Positions 10,462 through 19,506 of a stretch of 64,000 nucleotides of DNA are shown here, piece after piece (within the stretch, counting starts at the first letter, position 1; every line of letters starts with the position of its first letter). Source of the DNA: Hyalangium versicolor (lineage in GTDB: Bacteria; Myxococcota; Myxococcia; Myxococcales; Myxococcaceae); the NCBI RefSeq assembly GCF_020103695.1, contig NZ_JAHXBF010000001.1:62001-126000 (forward strand), written 5' to 3'. The position numbers and the translations under genes are program-made. Below the pieces are notes generated by a model. It saw nothing but the letters and a program-made list of their open reading frames with translations, ran no database searches and was not told where the DNA came from.

Positions 10462-11277
10462 ATGAGCATCCAGAGCCTGGGCAGTGGGTGTCGAGGGCCG
10501 GTGTTCCTCAGGGGGCTGATGCCTCTCCTGGGGCTCGCGTTGCTGGTTTCCTGCAGCAGCGCCCACGGGGCCTCGCAAGGCGCGCCGACACAGGGCTTCG
10601 AGGTCGTCCAGAGCTGGCCGCATGATCCTCGGGCCTTCACCGAGGGGCTCGTCTACCGAGAGGGGCGGCTGTACGAGAGCACGGGCCTCAACGGTAGTTC
10701 CAGCATGCGCGAGGTGGCGCTCGAGACAGGGCAGGTCCTGCGAAGTCTCGCGCTGGAGCAGAAGTACTTCGGTGAGGGGATCGCCCTGTTCGGCGGGAAG
10801 CTCTTCATGCTCACCTGGCGTTCTCACGTCGGTTTCATCTACGACGCCGCGACGTTCCAGCCCACGGGGCAGTTCAGCTTCAAGGGCGAGGGCTGGGGGC
10901 TCACCGATGATGGCTCGTCACTCATCATGAGCAATGGCTCGAGCACGCTGCGCTTCCTGGATCCGGCCACGCTCAAGGTGCAGCGCAGCATCACGGTGAC
11001 GGATGCAGGCCGCGAGGTCTCTCTGCTCAACGAGCTCGAGTACGTGAAGGGAGAGATCTACGCGAACGTGTGGAGGACGGATCTCATCGCGCGGATCGAT
11101 CCGGCCACGGGGCAGGTGAAGGGCTGGATCGATCTCACGGGGCTGTTGGTGCCGAGCGAGCGGTCAGGGAAAGAGGACGTGCTGAACGGCATTGCCTACG
11201 ACCCGGCCACGGAACGGCTGTGGGTGACCGGGAAGTTCTGGCCGAGGCTGTTCCAGATTCGCATCGTCCCCAAGTGA
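10462..11277 (+). CDS. Glutaminyl-peptide cyclotransferase (glutamine cyclotransferase family), lipoprotein
   Basis: A 271-residue protein of the plant/bacterial-type glutamine cyclotransferase family, a five-bladed beta-propeller that converts N-terminal glutamine to pyroglutamate. Family landmarks are PHDPRAFTEGLVY near the start of the mature protein, ESTGLNGSSS, a YFGEGIALFGGKLFMLTW-like stretch, NELEYVKGEIYANVW, and LNGIAYDP followed by LWVTGKFWP. The N-terminus is hydrophobic and ends in the lipobox LVSC, so the enzyme is probably a lipid-anchored envelope protein. The ATG at 10462 was preferred over the in-frame ATG at 10390 because GAGGAGAGG lies just upstream and because the signal sequence then sits near the N-terminus. 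It follows pbpC by about 75 bp and could be cotranscribed with it. The 3' end converges on the methyltransferase gene. Confidence 0.88.
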   Translation: MSIQSLGSGCRGPVFLRGLMPLLGLALLVSCSSAHGASQGAPTQGFEVVQSWPHDPRAFTEGLVYREGRLYESTGLNGSSSMREVALETGQVLRSLALEQKYFGEGIALFGGKLFMLTWRSHVGFIYDAATFQPTGQFSFKGEGWGLTDDGSSLIMSNGSSTLRFLDPATLKVQRSITVTDAGREVSLLNELEYVKGEIYANVWRTDLIARIDPATGQVKGWIDLTGLLVPSERSGKEDVLNGIAYDPATERLWVTGKFWPRLFQIRIVPK

Positions 11278-11288
11278 GTGCATGGGCC

Positions 11289-12245
11289 TCAGGCCCGGAG
11301 CACCACCACGTGCCCCCAGACGGGTTGGCCCCGCTCGGTGCGCAGCACGGCCTCCCGTTCCACCACCGGAGTGAGTCCCACGGTCCGGGCGCAGGCACGC
11401 AGGTAGTCGAGGTGGTGGGAGTAGCGCCCGGTGGGCTGGAGCCGGTACCCCGGTTCGGTGTCCTTCTCCACGGTGAATGCGAACAGTCCCCCAGGAGCGA
11501 GCCGTCGGGCCACGCGCTCGAAGAGCGGCTCCAGGGCACCCAGGTACACCAGGACATCCACCGCGACGATGAGCTCATAGGGTCCCTGGGATGCCTCGAG
11601 CAGCGCGTGGAGTTCCCCGGGATGGAGGGCGTCGTAGACTCCTCGTGCACGTGCCTGCTCCAGCATGCCCGGCGACAGGTCGATGCCCTCCAGGCGGCGC
11701 GCGAAGGGACGCAGGAGCACTCCCGCCAGCCCGGTGCCGCAGCCGAGATCCAGGACAGCTAGCTCGCGCCGCCCTCCAAGCGCTTCTTGCACGGCGGCGA
11801 GGACATGCTCTGGAGCACGGTACGCGAGCTCGCTTCTCAGCTTGTCGTCGAAGTGGGAGGCATATTGATCGAAGAGCGCGGCCACATAGGTCTCCGCCGC
11901 GCGCGAGGGCAGGGTGGAGCCCGTTTCGGCAGCCTCCAGAAAGGCGATGGCCGCGTCCTGCCGCTCCTCGGGGATGCCCAGCTCCCGGCAGCGCCGGGCA
12001 TGGAGGCGGCGGCGCAGCGGCACGGCCTCCTCCGCGCGGCCCGTCTCGCCCAGCAGCCGGATCATCGCCCGCAGTGCGCCTTCGTCCTCCGGGAAGCGCC
12101 CGAGCAACTCGCTCAGCGCGGCCTCAGCAGCGGGGAACTCACCCCAGGAACGCAGCACCGCGGCGCCGTGCATGCACGACGCCTGCCGCGCCCCCGCGAA
12201 TCCCCGTTCCGCCAGCCGTGCGCGCCAGTCCAGATGGGCTGTCAT
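11289..12245 (-). CDS. TPR-containing SAM-dependent methyltransferase
   Basis: A 318-residue cytoplasmic protein. The first 110 or so residues look like TPR-type helical repeats. The rest is a class I methyltransferase with the SAM-binding motif VLDLGCGTGLAG, an acidic loop GIDLSPGM, and VDVLVYLG followed by APGGLFAFTVE. This layout matches a family of predicted TPR-methyltransferases often annotated as methyltransferase type 12, with unknown substrate. The ATG at 12245 was chosen over the GTG at 12254 because the ribosome-binding sequence GGAGGGAG is spaced about 8 bases from the ATG and abuts the GTG. Nothing in the neighbours reveals the substrate. Confidence 0.85.
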   Translation of the reverse strand: MTAHLDWRARLAERGFAGARQASCMHGAAVLRSWGEFPAAEAALSELLGRFPEDEGALRAMIRLLGETGRAEEAVPLRRRLHARRCRELGIPEERQDAAIAFLEAAETGSTLPSRAAETYVAALFDQYASHFDDKLRSELAYRAPEHVLAAVQEALGGRRELAVLDLGCGTGLAGVLLRPFARRLEGIDLSPGMLEQARARGVYDALHPGELHALLEASQGPYELIVAVDVLVYLGALEPLFERVARRLAPGGLFAFTVEKDTEPGYRLQPTGRYSHHLDYLRACARTVGLTPVVEREAVLRTERGQPVWGHVVVLRA

Positions 12246-12369
12246 GCCTTGCACTCCCTCCGGACGACGTTAACGCGTGCCATGGAGGATGTCGCCCAAT
12301 CACTCGCAGTCGCAGGTCCTGAACCTTCGAGGGGAGTATCATGCCCCCCCCTTTTTCAAGGAGGTTCCC

Positions 12370-13209
12370 CTGTATCGTTTGACCGTTGCTGTGGTTCTGG
12401 CTCTGGGTGCATGTGGCGGTGACGACGATTCTCCGCCGGACGACAACCCCTCGGGACCCCAGGTCAAGGAGATCACGATGCCCACGGGCATCACCGCCAA
12501 CTCGCCGCGCTTCTCTCCGGATGGATTGCGGATCTCGTTCGACTACGGCAATACCGACCAGGAGGACTCGCTCGCGGTGGTGGATCGCGATGGACAGAAC
12601 CTCAAGGTCCTCGCGGATGGCTGCGACACCTTCTGTGAGAGCGCGTGGCATCCCACCACCCAGGAGATCTTCTTCTCCCGCGAGGACGGAGTGAATTCAG
12701 TCCCCTCCACGGGCGGGACGCCGCATGTGGTCTATGAGCCTTTCGGATTCACGAAGGGCCTCGACGTGTCTGCGGACGGCCAGTACCTGGTCTTCAGCGA
12801 GTTCCGCCCCGTGCTGCTCAAGCTCTCGGATGGCACGACGCGGGAACTCGACACGGAGGACAACGCCTATGGGCTCCGCTTCTCCCCGGATGGCAAGAAG
12901 CTGCTCTACTTCGACTACTCGACCGATACGGTTCGCCTCCGGGATCTCGAGACCGACACCACCATCAGCCTGCTCGCCACGGACAACTACCTCACCTCGG
13001 CCGACTGGTTCCCGGATGGGAACAGGATCGCGGTGATCACCGATGATGGAATCGAGCTCCTGACGCTCCAGGCAGGAGGCGCCGCGCCGACCCGCTCGAT
13101 GCTGAAGGAGGGCTTTGCTCTCAAGGACGTGGACGTGTCCCCGGATGGCAAGTCGATCGCCTACTGCGTGAACGGCAGGCGATCGATCTTCGTGCTCACC
13201 GGCTTCTGA
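12370..13209 (+). CDS. PD40/TolB-like beta-propeller lipoprotein with probable CTG start
   Basis: A predicted 279-residue lipoprotein. The N-terminal hydrophobic segment ends in the lipobox LGAC and is followed by an acidic, proline-rich linker (GGDDDSPPDDNPSG). The body has repeated SPDG-type strands (FSPDGLRISFD, FSPDGKKLLYFD, VSPDGKSIAYC) typical of PD40/WD40-like beta-propellers. No ATG, GTG or TTG sits at a good distance from the perfect Shine-Dalgarno AAGGAGG at 12358-12364. The codon five bases later is CTG (12370), giving a signal peptide with one arginine. The alternative TTG at 12379 is 14 bases away and would leave no positive charge before the hydrophobic segment. The function is unknown; such propellers usually bind ligands or proteins on the cell surface. 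Confidence 0.8.
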   Translation: MYRLTVAVVLALGACGGDDDSPPDDNPSGPQVKEITMPTGITANSPRFSPDGLRISFDYGNTDQEDSLAVVDRDGQNLKVLADGCDTFCESAWHPTTQEIFFSREDGVNSVPSTGGTPHVVYEPFGFTKGLDVSADGQYLVFSEFRPVLLKLSDGTTRELDTEDNAYGLRFSPDGKKLLYFDYSTDTVRLRDLETDTTISLLATDNYLTSADWFPDGNRIAVITDDGIELLTLQAGGAAPTRSMLKEGFALKDVDVSPDGKSIAYCVNGRRSIFVLTGF

Positions 13210-13216
13210 GCGCGCC

Positions 13217-14098
13217 TCAGCCGAAGATGGAGTGCCAGACCTTCTTGGCGCCGTCCGAGATCTTCTCGGCGGCGTGGGTCACGTTGGAGATGCCGTTGGC
13301 CGCCAGGCGAGCGAAGCCGGACTTGATGTCGCTGCCGAGGCTGCTCTCGGGCAGCTGGATGTCCGAGGCCTTCCGGGACACTCCATCTCCGCCCACCACC
13401 GAGCGCCCGTCGTTGGGCACCGTGCTGATCATCACGTTGCTCAGGCCCGTGCTCACGCCGCCCATCTTCAGATCGCCCCACTTCTTCTGGAACTCGTCCG
13501 CCGGCATCGTGTAGCGGTTGCCGCCCGCGCTGTCGGCGACCACCACGTCGCTGATCTTCCCGCTCGCGTCGCGGTCGTAGCCCGTCACCGTCATGTAGTG
13601 CAGGTTGGCGTTGGAGCCGCTGTCCGGGTCCATGAGGACGATTGGCGGCACGCCCTGATCCACCATCTTCGCCAGATCATCCATGCCGGCGTCCGTCTTG
13701 ATCTCGGCGCGCATGCCGTTGTCACGCGCGTAGTCGACGATCTTGTCCGGCGCGGTGAAGACGTTGAAGGCGCGGATGGACTTGTCGATCTCGTCGTGAG
13801 TCGTCGGCTTGCCCCAGTACGTCATCACGTTGGCCAGCGACGTGGTGCCGCACGCGTTGGTGTTGCCCTGATCCTGGGCCAGCACGCCGAGATCGTTGGC
13901 GGTCAGCTTCGTAGCCCCGCTCGGAGCCGGAGAGCCCGGTCCCGTCAGGGCGCGGGTGTTGGCCGCCTGGAAGGAGGAGGCGCCCGAGTGTCCCGTGGCC
14001 TGAGTCGCCGGAGCCTGCTGCAGCGCCTGCTTGGGCGCGCTCTGCGGCTCGCGGGTGGGGGGCTGAACGGGGGCACGCAGACTGTCGATCCGGGACAT
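13217..14098 (-). CDS. C39-like (papain-fold) cysteine peptidase
   Basis: A 293-residue protein. Residues 1-70 are rich in Pro, Gln, Ala and Thr and look disordered. The central domain has the C39-like signature: NACGTTSLANVMTYWG with the probable nucleophile Cys, LHYMTVTGYD with the probable catalytic His, and VVADSAGG with a candidate third residue. The C-terminal 70 residues are helical and unassigned. No Sec signal peptide is visible, so if it is exported another route is needed. The ATG at 14098 was chosen because GGAG lies 6 bases upstream; the in-frame TTG at 14110 is less likely. It stands alone between a converging lipoprotein gene and an amidohydrolase. The substrate is unknown; C39-like enzymes cleave peptides after double glycine or act as toxins or effectors. 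Confidence 0.8.
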   Translation of the reverse strand: MSRIDSLRAPVQPPTREPQSAPKQALQQAPATQATGHSGASSFQAANTRALTGPGSPAPSGATKLTANDLGVLAQDQGNTNACGTTSLANVMTYWGKPTTHDEIDKSIRAFNVFTAPDKIVDYARDNGMRAEIKTDAGMDDLAKMVDQGVPPIVLMDPDSGSNANLHYMTVTGYDRDASGKISDVVVADSAGGNRYTMPADEFQKKWGDLKMGGVSTGLSNVMISTVPNDGRSVVGGDGVSRKASDIQLPESSLGSDIKSGFARLAANGISNVTHAAEKISDGAKKVWHSIFG

Positions 14099-14169
14099 GG
14101 CGATCTCCAAGAGTTTGAGAAATTGTCGCCAGGGCCCTCTGGAAGTTGCTTACATGTGTGTACGTATCC

Positions 14170-15204
14170 TCATTTTGTCGCGGCAGGCTCAAGTCTCAGG
14201 AAACGTGCAGCATTGTTGTAGAGGATGTCGCGCTTCTGCTCGGCGCTGAGGAAGGGCGCGTCTTCGATGAGCTGGATGGCTCGGGGGAGGACCTCGGGCC
14301 ACACCATCTGATCGGAGCCGAACATCACCCGGCGGCCGAAGCCCGCTTCGACCAGGCGCTGGAGGTAGCGATAGAAGCCGGCCTTCGGCAGCGCGTAGAT
14401 GATCACGCCCGTGTCGACGTAGACCTGGGGATGAGCCCACATCACCGCGAGCATGTCGTCGAGCATCGGCCAGCCCGCGTGCATGACATAGATGCGCAGC
14501 CGGGGATGCTTGAGGAGCACCTCCTCGAGCGCCAGCGGCGAGTGCATCCGGGCGCGGTATTTGTCGAAGCCCAGATACGGCGCTCCCGGGGGCCCCGTCC
14601 CGATGTGGATGCCGACCGGCACGTCCAACTCCTCGGCCAGCGCCAGGTAGGGCTCGAAGGCGGGATCGTTGGGCTCCATACCACCGTACTGGTTCGCCAC
14701 CTCCGCGAGCGCCTTGTAGCGCCCCTCCTTGAACCACTGCCGCACGGTCTCCACGGACGGGGGTTGGTCCGCCACGTTGAGGAACAGCGTGGGGATGATT
14801 CGCTCGGGCTCCGCGGCGTGCCAGCGCTCGACGACTCCCGCTCCGGGGCCGCTCGTCAGGGCGGTGATGTTGTAGCGCCGCAGGATCTCGATGCTGCGCC
14901 GCAGCAACTCGTCATCCGTCGAGGGTGACCAGAGGGGATCCTGGCACTCCGGCTTCTTGAGCCATCCGATGAAGGCCTCGGGCCAGGGTTGGCTTGGATC
15001 CCACGCCGGGAGGTTCTTGCCGGAGACGCACATCGCGAGCGGCGGAGGGCCCTGCTCATCCGCCGCCATCGCATGGAAGTGCACGTCGATGATGGGCTGC
15101 GGCGAGGTGCCGCGCTGCGTTGCATGCCCGCAGGCCACGAAGAGCAGACATCCCACGGAGAGGGCGAGGCGCTCGAGCGGTGGGAGTTTTGAACTCAAAG
15201 ACAT
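14170..15204 (-). CDS. Amidohydrolase-2 family metal-dependent hydrolase, lipoprotein
   Basis: A 344-residue TIM-barrel hydrolase of the amidohydrolase-2 family. Metal-ligand motifs are in order: DVHFHAM (HxH of strand 1), GIHIGTG (strand 5 His), VMHAGWPMLDDM (strand 6 His) and GSDQMVWPE (strand 8 Asp). The N-terminus is a lipoprotein signal ending in the lipobox FVAC, which is unusual because most members are cytoplasmic. The ATG at 15204 is preceded by AGGGGAG at a suitable distance, so the longer frame that starts at 15288 was not used. The substrate cannot be told from the sequence; relatives include decarboxylases and lactonases. It is divergently oriented from the M28 peptidase gene. 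Confidence 0.85.
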   Translation of the reverse strand: MSLSSKLPPLERLALSVGCLLFVACGHATQRGTSPQPIIDVHFHAMAADEQGPPPLAMCVSGKNLPAWDPSQPWPEAFIGWLKKPECQDPLWSPSTDDELLRRSIEILRRYNITALTSGPGAGVVERWHAAEPERIIPTLFLNVADQPPSVETVRQWFKEGRYKALAEVANQYGGMEPNDPAFEPYLALAEELDVPVGIHIGTGPPGAPYLGFDKYRARMHSPLALEEVLLKHPRLRIYVMHAGWPMLDDMLAVMWAHPQVYVDTGVIIYALPKAGFYRYLQRLVEAGFGRRVMFGSDQMVWPEVLPRAIQLIEDAPFLSAEQKRDILYNNAARFLRLEPAATK

Positions 15205-15408
15205 GAACGTTTCTCCCCTGGGAGGGCACTGCCCTCCAGGACGGGTCATGGGGGACTGCCGCACAGAGTGCGTCCGGTTTCTGTGCACATTCCCGGAATT
15301 TCATTAAGGTCCCGCCTTGGCGCAATAAGCCTGCCTTTACATCAATCCGCAAAAGACAGGTTCCAGGAATCCCCCAACCAGAAGTCCTGCGCCGAGGAGA
15401 TGTTGCGT

Positions 15409-17001
15409 ATGACGTTGAAGAAGGTTGTTTCGACCGTTGCCTTCCTTGCCTGTGCCACCCCCGCGTTCGCAGAGGCTCCGCAGCAGTCCCCGAAGGAGAA
15501 GATGGTGTGGATCACCATCGGCTCGGATGCACTGGCGACGGTGCGCGAGTCCTTCAAGAGCGATGGCGTGGAGCTCTCCGCGCCGCTGCGTGAGAAGGGC
15601 GGCGTGGTGGCGCTGCGCCTTCCCGAGTCGCAGATCGTGAAGCTGGCGGGAGTGATCCACTCCAAGCTCAACCGGTGTGCGGGCTTCGTGGCCCATGACT
15701 CGGAGACGCAGGCCCTGGAGGAGGTGGAGCGCGCCACCACCGCCGCGCTGGCCCCGGCCCCGAGCGCGGTCAGCTACTTCATCAACAACGGCCCCTCGGT
15801 CAACGCGATGCTGAGCGGAGTGGCGGAGCTCAACATCCGCAACACCATCAACTCGCTGTCGACGAACTACAACAACCGCTACTACAACGTGCAGTCGGGC
15901 AAGGACGCGGCCACGTGGCTGCAGAGCCAGTGGACGACGATCGCCTCCGGGCGCTCGGACATCTCGGTGGCGTTGTTCACGCACACCTGGACGCAGCCGT
16001 CCGTCATCGCCACCATCACCGGCACGACGCTGCCCAACGAGGTGGTGGTGCTCGGCGGGCACCTGGACTCGATCAACCAGAGCAGCCCCACCACCGGCAA
16101 GGCGCCGGGCGCGGATGACGACGCCTCGGGTGTCGCCTCCATCACCGAGGCCTTCCGCGTGGCTGTTGCCAACGGCTACAAGCCGGCGCGCACCGTGAAG
16201 TTCATGGCCTACGCGGGTGAGGAGGTGGGCCTGTATGGCTCGAAGGCCATCGCCAACTCGTTCAAGAGCAGCGGCGTGAACGTGGTGGGCGTGCTGCAGC
16301 TGGACATGACCAACTACAAGGGCTCCAGCTACGACTTCGGCATGGTGACGGACAACACCAACGCCACGCTGAACAGCTTCACCACCAGCCTGATCAGCAC
16401 GTACATCCCGGGCACGACGTACACCAACATCACCTGCGGCTACGCCTGCTCGGACCACGCCTCGTGGTACAGCGCGGGCTACCCGTCCACGATGCCCTTC
16501 GAGGCGACGATGACGACGGACAACCCGCAGATCCACACCACGGGCGACACCCTGACGTACATGGGCGGCACGGCGACGAACTCGGTGAAGTTCGCCAAGC
16601 TCGCGGTGTCCTTCCTGGGTGAGCTGGCCAAGGGCGCGACGACGGGCAACACCCCGCCGCCCACGGACGGTGGTGGTACGGGTGGCAATACGCTGACCAA
16701 CGGCGTGGAGTCGGCTCAGTACTCGGGCGCCAAGAGCTCGATGACGTGCTGGACGCTGACCGTGCCGTCCGGGAAGACCTCGCTGGTCTTCAACACGGCA
16801 GGCAAGACGAGCAACACGGGTGATTCGGACCTGTACGTCCGGTTCAACGCGGAGCCCACGACCGGCACCTACAACTGCAAGTCGGAAGGCTCCACCAACA
16901 CCGAGAGCTGCAGCGTCACCAACCCGAGTGCCGGAACCTGGTACGCCTGCTCGTACGGCTACAGCGCGTACACCAACGTGACGATGAAGGGCACCTACTA
17001 G
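15409..17001 (+). CDS. Secreted M28 zinc aminopeptidase with C-terminal PPC domain
   Basis: A 530-residue extracellular enzyme like the Vibrio proteolyticus leucyl aminopeptidase. The signal peptide (about residues 1-21) ends AFA. A prodomain follows, then the M28 catalytic domain with all expected zinc and catalytic residues: GGHLDS (His), GADDDASG (Asp), YAGEEVGLYG (Glu-Glu), LQLDMTNY (Asp) and CSDHASW (His). A Gly/Thr/Pro linker at about residues 420-438 leads to a pre-peptidase C-terminal (PPC) beta domain of about 90 residues, normally removed after secretion. The ATG at 15409 is chosen because GAGGAG lies 9 bases upstream; the ATG at 15400 directly abuts that sequence. It probably releases N-terminal amino acids from peptides outside the cell, fitting a predatory, proteolytic lifestyle. 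Confidence 0.93.
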   Translation: MTLKKVVSTVAFLACATPAFAEAPQQSPKEKMVWITIGSDALATVRESFKSDGVELSAPLREKGGVVALRLPESQIVKLAGVIHSKLNRCAGFVAHDSETQALEEVERATTAALAPAPSAVSYFINNGPSVNAMLSGVAELNIRNTINSLSTNYNNRYYNVQSGKDAATWLQSQWTTIASGRSDISVALFTHTWTQPSVIATITGTTLPNEVVVLGGHLDSINQSSPTTGKAPGADDDASGVASITEAFRVAVANGYKPARTVKFMAYAGEEVGLYGSKAIANSFKSSGVNVVGVLQLDMTNYKGSSYDFGMVTDNTNATLNSFTTSLISTYIPGTTYTNITCGYACSDHASWYSAGYPSTMPFEATMTTDNPQIHTTGDTLTYMGGTATNSVKFAKLAVSFLGELAKGATTGNTPPPTDGGGTGGNTLTNGVESAQYSGAKSSMTCWTLTVPSGKTSLVFNTAGKTSNTGDSDLYVRFNAEPTTGTYNCKSEGSTNTESCSVTNPSAGTWYACSYGYSAYTNVTMKGTY

Positions 17002-17029
17002 CCTCACGCTGAATCCGCTGTGAAGTCCG

Positions 17030-17060
17030 GACGCCCGGGAGCCCCATGGCCCCGGGCGTC
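17030..17060 (+). terminator. Rho-independent-like terminator after the M28 peptidase gene
   Basis: A 10-bp perfect stem (GACGCCCGGG with CCCGGGCGTC) starts 28 bases after the peptidase stop and is followed by TGCGTTTT. Position, stem strength and the short T-run fit an intrinsic terminator. Confidence 0.7.
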
Positions 17061-17222
17061 TGCGTTTTCATCCATTCTTTTCGCTGGGCAGCACGGCCTC
17101 CAGGCTCAGCGTTCGGGAGCCGGAAATACGCCTGTGGGAGCAGTGACCCGGAGGCGAGATGGGCGTGGAGTGATCCCACCCGTGGAGCTGTCTTCTCCAC
17201 GGAGGGAGGCCGTTTGGAGCAG

Positions 17223-19481
17223 ATGGGCAAGTACCAGCTCGTGCGCAGGCTGGCGACGGGTGGCATGGCCGAGGTGTTTCTCGCCAAGGCCGCTGGCCCC
17301 CGGGGCTTCGAGAAGGAGCTGGTGGTCAAGCGCATCCTGCCGCACTTGGCCGAGGATCCGCAGTTCGTCGAGATGTTCTTGACGGAAGCCAAGCTGGCTG
17401 CGCGCCTCAACCACGGCAACGTCGTCCAGATCTTCGACTTCGGCGAGCAGGAGGACTCGTACTTCATCGCCATGGAGTACGTGGAAGGGCTCGACCTGAG
17501 GACGCTCGCGCGGCGAGCCCTCCAGCGCAGTACGCCCATCTCCTATCCGCTCATTGCCCGGATCGTCTCTCTGGCCTGCGAGGGGCTGGCCTATGCCCAC
17601 GAGCTGACGGATCCCCAGTCCGGAGCGCCCATCGGCTTCATCCACCGCGACATCAGTACGGACAACATCCTCGTGTCGACGACGGGCGGAGTGAAGGTGG
17701 TGGATTTTGGCATCGCCAAGGCCGCCAACGTGGGGCAACAGACTCGCAGTGGGGTGCTCAAGGGGAAGCTGGCGTACATGCCTCCTGAGTATCTGCTGGG
17801 CACTCCCATCGATCTCCGGGCGGACATCTATGCGCTCGGAGTGGTGCTCTACGAGCTCGTCGCAAGCCGCAAGCCCTTCACGGCCGAGTCGGAGGCCGTG
17901 CTTGCGCAGCTCATCGTCCATGGGCCTCCGGCGGACATCCGGGCGCTGCGCGCAGGCGTTCCCGAGCCGCTGGTGCATGTCATCCAGCGGGCGCTCCACA
18001 AGAAGCGGGAGGCTCGCTACGACAGTTGCCGCCACATGCAGACGGATCTCGAGCGCTTCCTCTTCCAATGCGGTGAGCCTGTGGGCGCGCACCAGATTGC
18101 CCAACTGGTCAAGGCCCTGTCCGCACCGGAGCCTCGTGCGGTGGGCCGGGTGTCGCGGGATGTCTCCGGGGTGGGGCGAGGCGCCGCGCTACCTGCCTCC
18201 CAGGAACTCTCCCGGTCTCAGAAGGTGCTCCCTCCCATCGCGGCCCTCATCCCGGCGCCGCCTGAGCCGCTGGACGCTCCGGACAAGAAGGAGGCGGAGG
18301 GCCCGACCGAGCCTTTGGATCGGTCACGCCTCACCCCGGTGTCTCGCGAGGATCCTGGGCTCGAAGCGTCGCTGCGGCTCGTCACCCGTTCTCGTTGGCG
18401 CTGGCCGCTGGTCCTGGCCGTGAGCGCTCTCGGGTTCCTGGCCGTGGCGGTGGTGGTTTTCTCCAGGGAACCCGAGCGTTCCGTTGAGGACATTCCCTCT
18501 CCAGCAGTTCGGGAGCCGCTCCCGGAGGCACCGTCTTCTCCGCCTCCATCGGGTGACCCGGTCGTGGAGGTCCCGCAGCCTGCGCCGCAAGCCGTCCCTG
18601 AGGTGCCGCAACCCGAGCCTGTTGTGAGTGGAGAGAGTGCGTCAACGGGCACTTCGGACCTGTCGGGGCAGGCTCTGCTGCGGGTGGAGTCCAACCTTCC
18701 CGGGCAGGTGTGGATCAACAGCACGCTGAAGGGAAACACCCCCTGGGAGGGGCGCATCAAACCCGGACGGATGAAGCTCGAGGTCTCTGGAGTGATGCGA
18801 GGAAAGAACTTCAATCAGTCGAGGACCCTCCAACTCGCCGCGAATGAGCGCCGCGCGGTCTCTTTCACGATCCGGCGCGTGAAGGTCCAACCTCGAGGCA
18901 AACCCGATGATGTCCGGATTCTGCAACTGGACGGGCAGCAGCTCGATAGTGGCGGGTGGGTGGAGACCTATGAGGGATGGCACCTCGTCAAGGTCCAGCA
19001 CCTGCCCACGGGCAAGATCTCTCTCGTGGAATGCGAAGCCAGGGCGGGGCAGCGGCTGTGCAAGTTCGTCGTGGCCGCGCCGCAACCGTCGCCTCCTCCC
19101 TCTGCGCCCCTTCCGCCGACGGTCTCGGTCGTCGCGGTGCCCTCGGCGGCGGAATCGCCACCCGTGAAGTCCGTGCCAGGAGACCCCGCGCTCGATTTGA
19201 AGAAAATGCGTTTGCAACAACCGATTTCCCGCGAGCTGCTCGAACAGCGGGTGCGCGACATGAAGACGTGGTTGCTCGACAACGTCCAGAATCCCCAGGA
19301 TCGTCTGGGCCTGATCGAGCAGCTCGATCAGTCTCATGAGCTGCTGGTGCGCTCGACGAGCGCCCATGAGCGCATGGGGATTGCCATCAAGCTCGATGGC
19401 ATCGAGGAGCAGCTGGCGCGCCGCTTGGGCCGGAAGATCAACACGCCACCCAAGCAGACTCCCGCTTCCGAGGGCCGGTAG
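17223..19481 (+). CDS. Membrane-anchored eukaryote-like Ser/Thr protein kinase with PEGA-like C-terminus
   Basis: A 752-residue kinase. The N-terminal Hanks-type domain (about 4-280) has the glycine-rich loop ATGGMAEVFLAK, Lys36 (VVKRIL), Glu55, the catalytic loop HRDISTDN with Asp143 and Asn148, DFGIAK with Asp161 and MPPE at 186-189, so it should be active and is of the RD type. A disordered linker is followed by one transmembrane segment at about 392-415 and a Pro-rich stretch. A PEGA-like beta module (LLRVESNLPGQVWINSTLKG) lies at about 480-530 on the other side of the membrane, followed by a helical tail. The ATG at 17223 follows GGAG at a short distance. Myxobacteria encode about a hundred such kinases; the target here is unknown. 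It converges with the chemosensory operon. Confidence 0.92.
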   Translation: MGKYQLVRRLATGGMAEVFLAKAAGPRGFEKELVVKRILPHLAEDPQFVEMFLTEAKLAARLNHGNVVQIFDFGEQEDSYFIAMEYVEGLDLRTLARRALQRSTPISYPLIARIVSLACEGLAYAHELTDPQSGAPIGFIHRDISTDNILVSTTGGVKVVDFGIAKAANVGQQTRSGVLKGKLAYMPPEYLLGTPIDLRADIYALGVVLYELVASRKPFTAESEAVLAQLIVHGPPADIRALRAGVPEPLVHVIQRALHKKREARYDSCRHMQTDLERFLFQCGEPVGAHQIAQLVKALSAPEPRAVGRVSRDVSGVGRGAALPASQELSRSQKVLPPIAALIPAPPEPLDAPDKKEAEGPTEPLDRSRLTPVSREDPGLEASLRLVTRSRWRWPLVLAVSALGFLAVAVVVFSREPERSVEDIPSPAVREPLPEAPSSPPPSGDPVVEVPQPAPQAVPEVPQPEPVVSGESASTGTSDLSGQALLRVESNLPGQVWINSTLKGNTPWEGRIKPGRMKLEVSGVMRGKNFNQSRTLQLAANERRAVSFTIRRVKVQPRGKPDDVRILQLDGQQLDSGGWVETYEGWHLVKVQHLPTGKISLVECEARAGQRLCKFVVAAPQPSPPPSAPLPPTVSVVAVPSAAESPPVKSVPGDPALDLKKMRLQQPISRELLEQRVRDMKTWLLDNVQNPQDRLGLIEQLDQSHELLVRSTSAHERMGIAIKLDGIEEQLARRLGRKINTPPKQTPASEGR

Positions 19482-19506
19482 CGCACCGCTCACTCGATCG
19501 AGCCGG

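Noticed and set aside
11284..11296. Short palindrome GGGCCTCAGGCCC at the convergent ends of the cyclotransferase and methyltransferase genes
   Set aside because: It is too short to call a terminator with confidence and partly lies inside the methyltransferase coding sequence.
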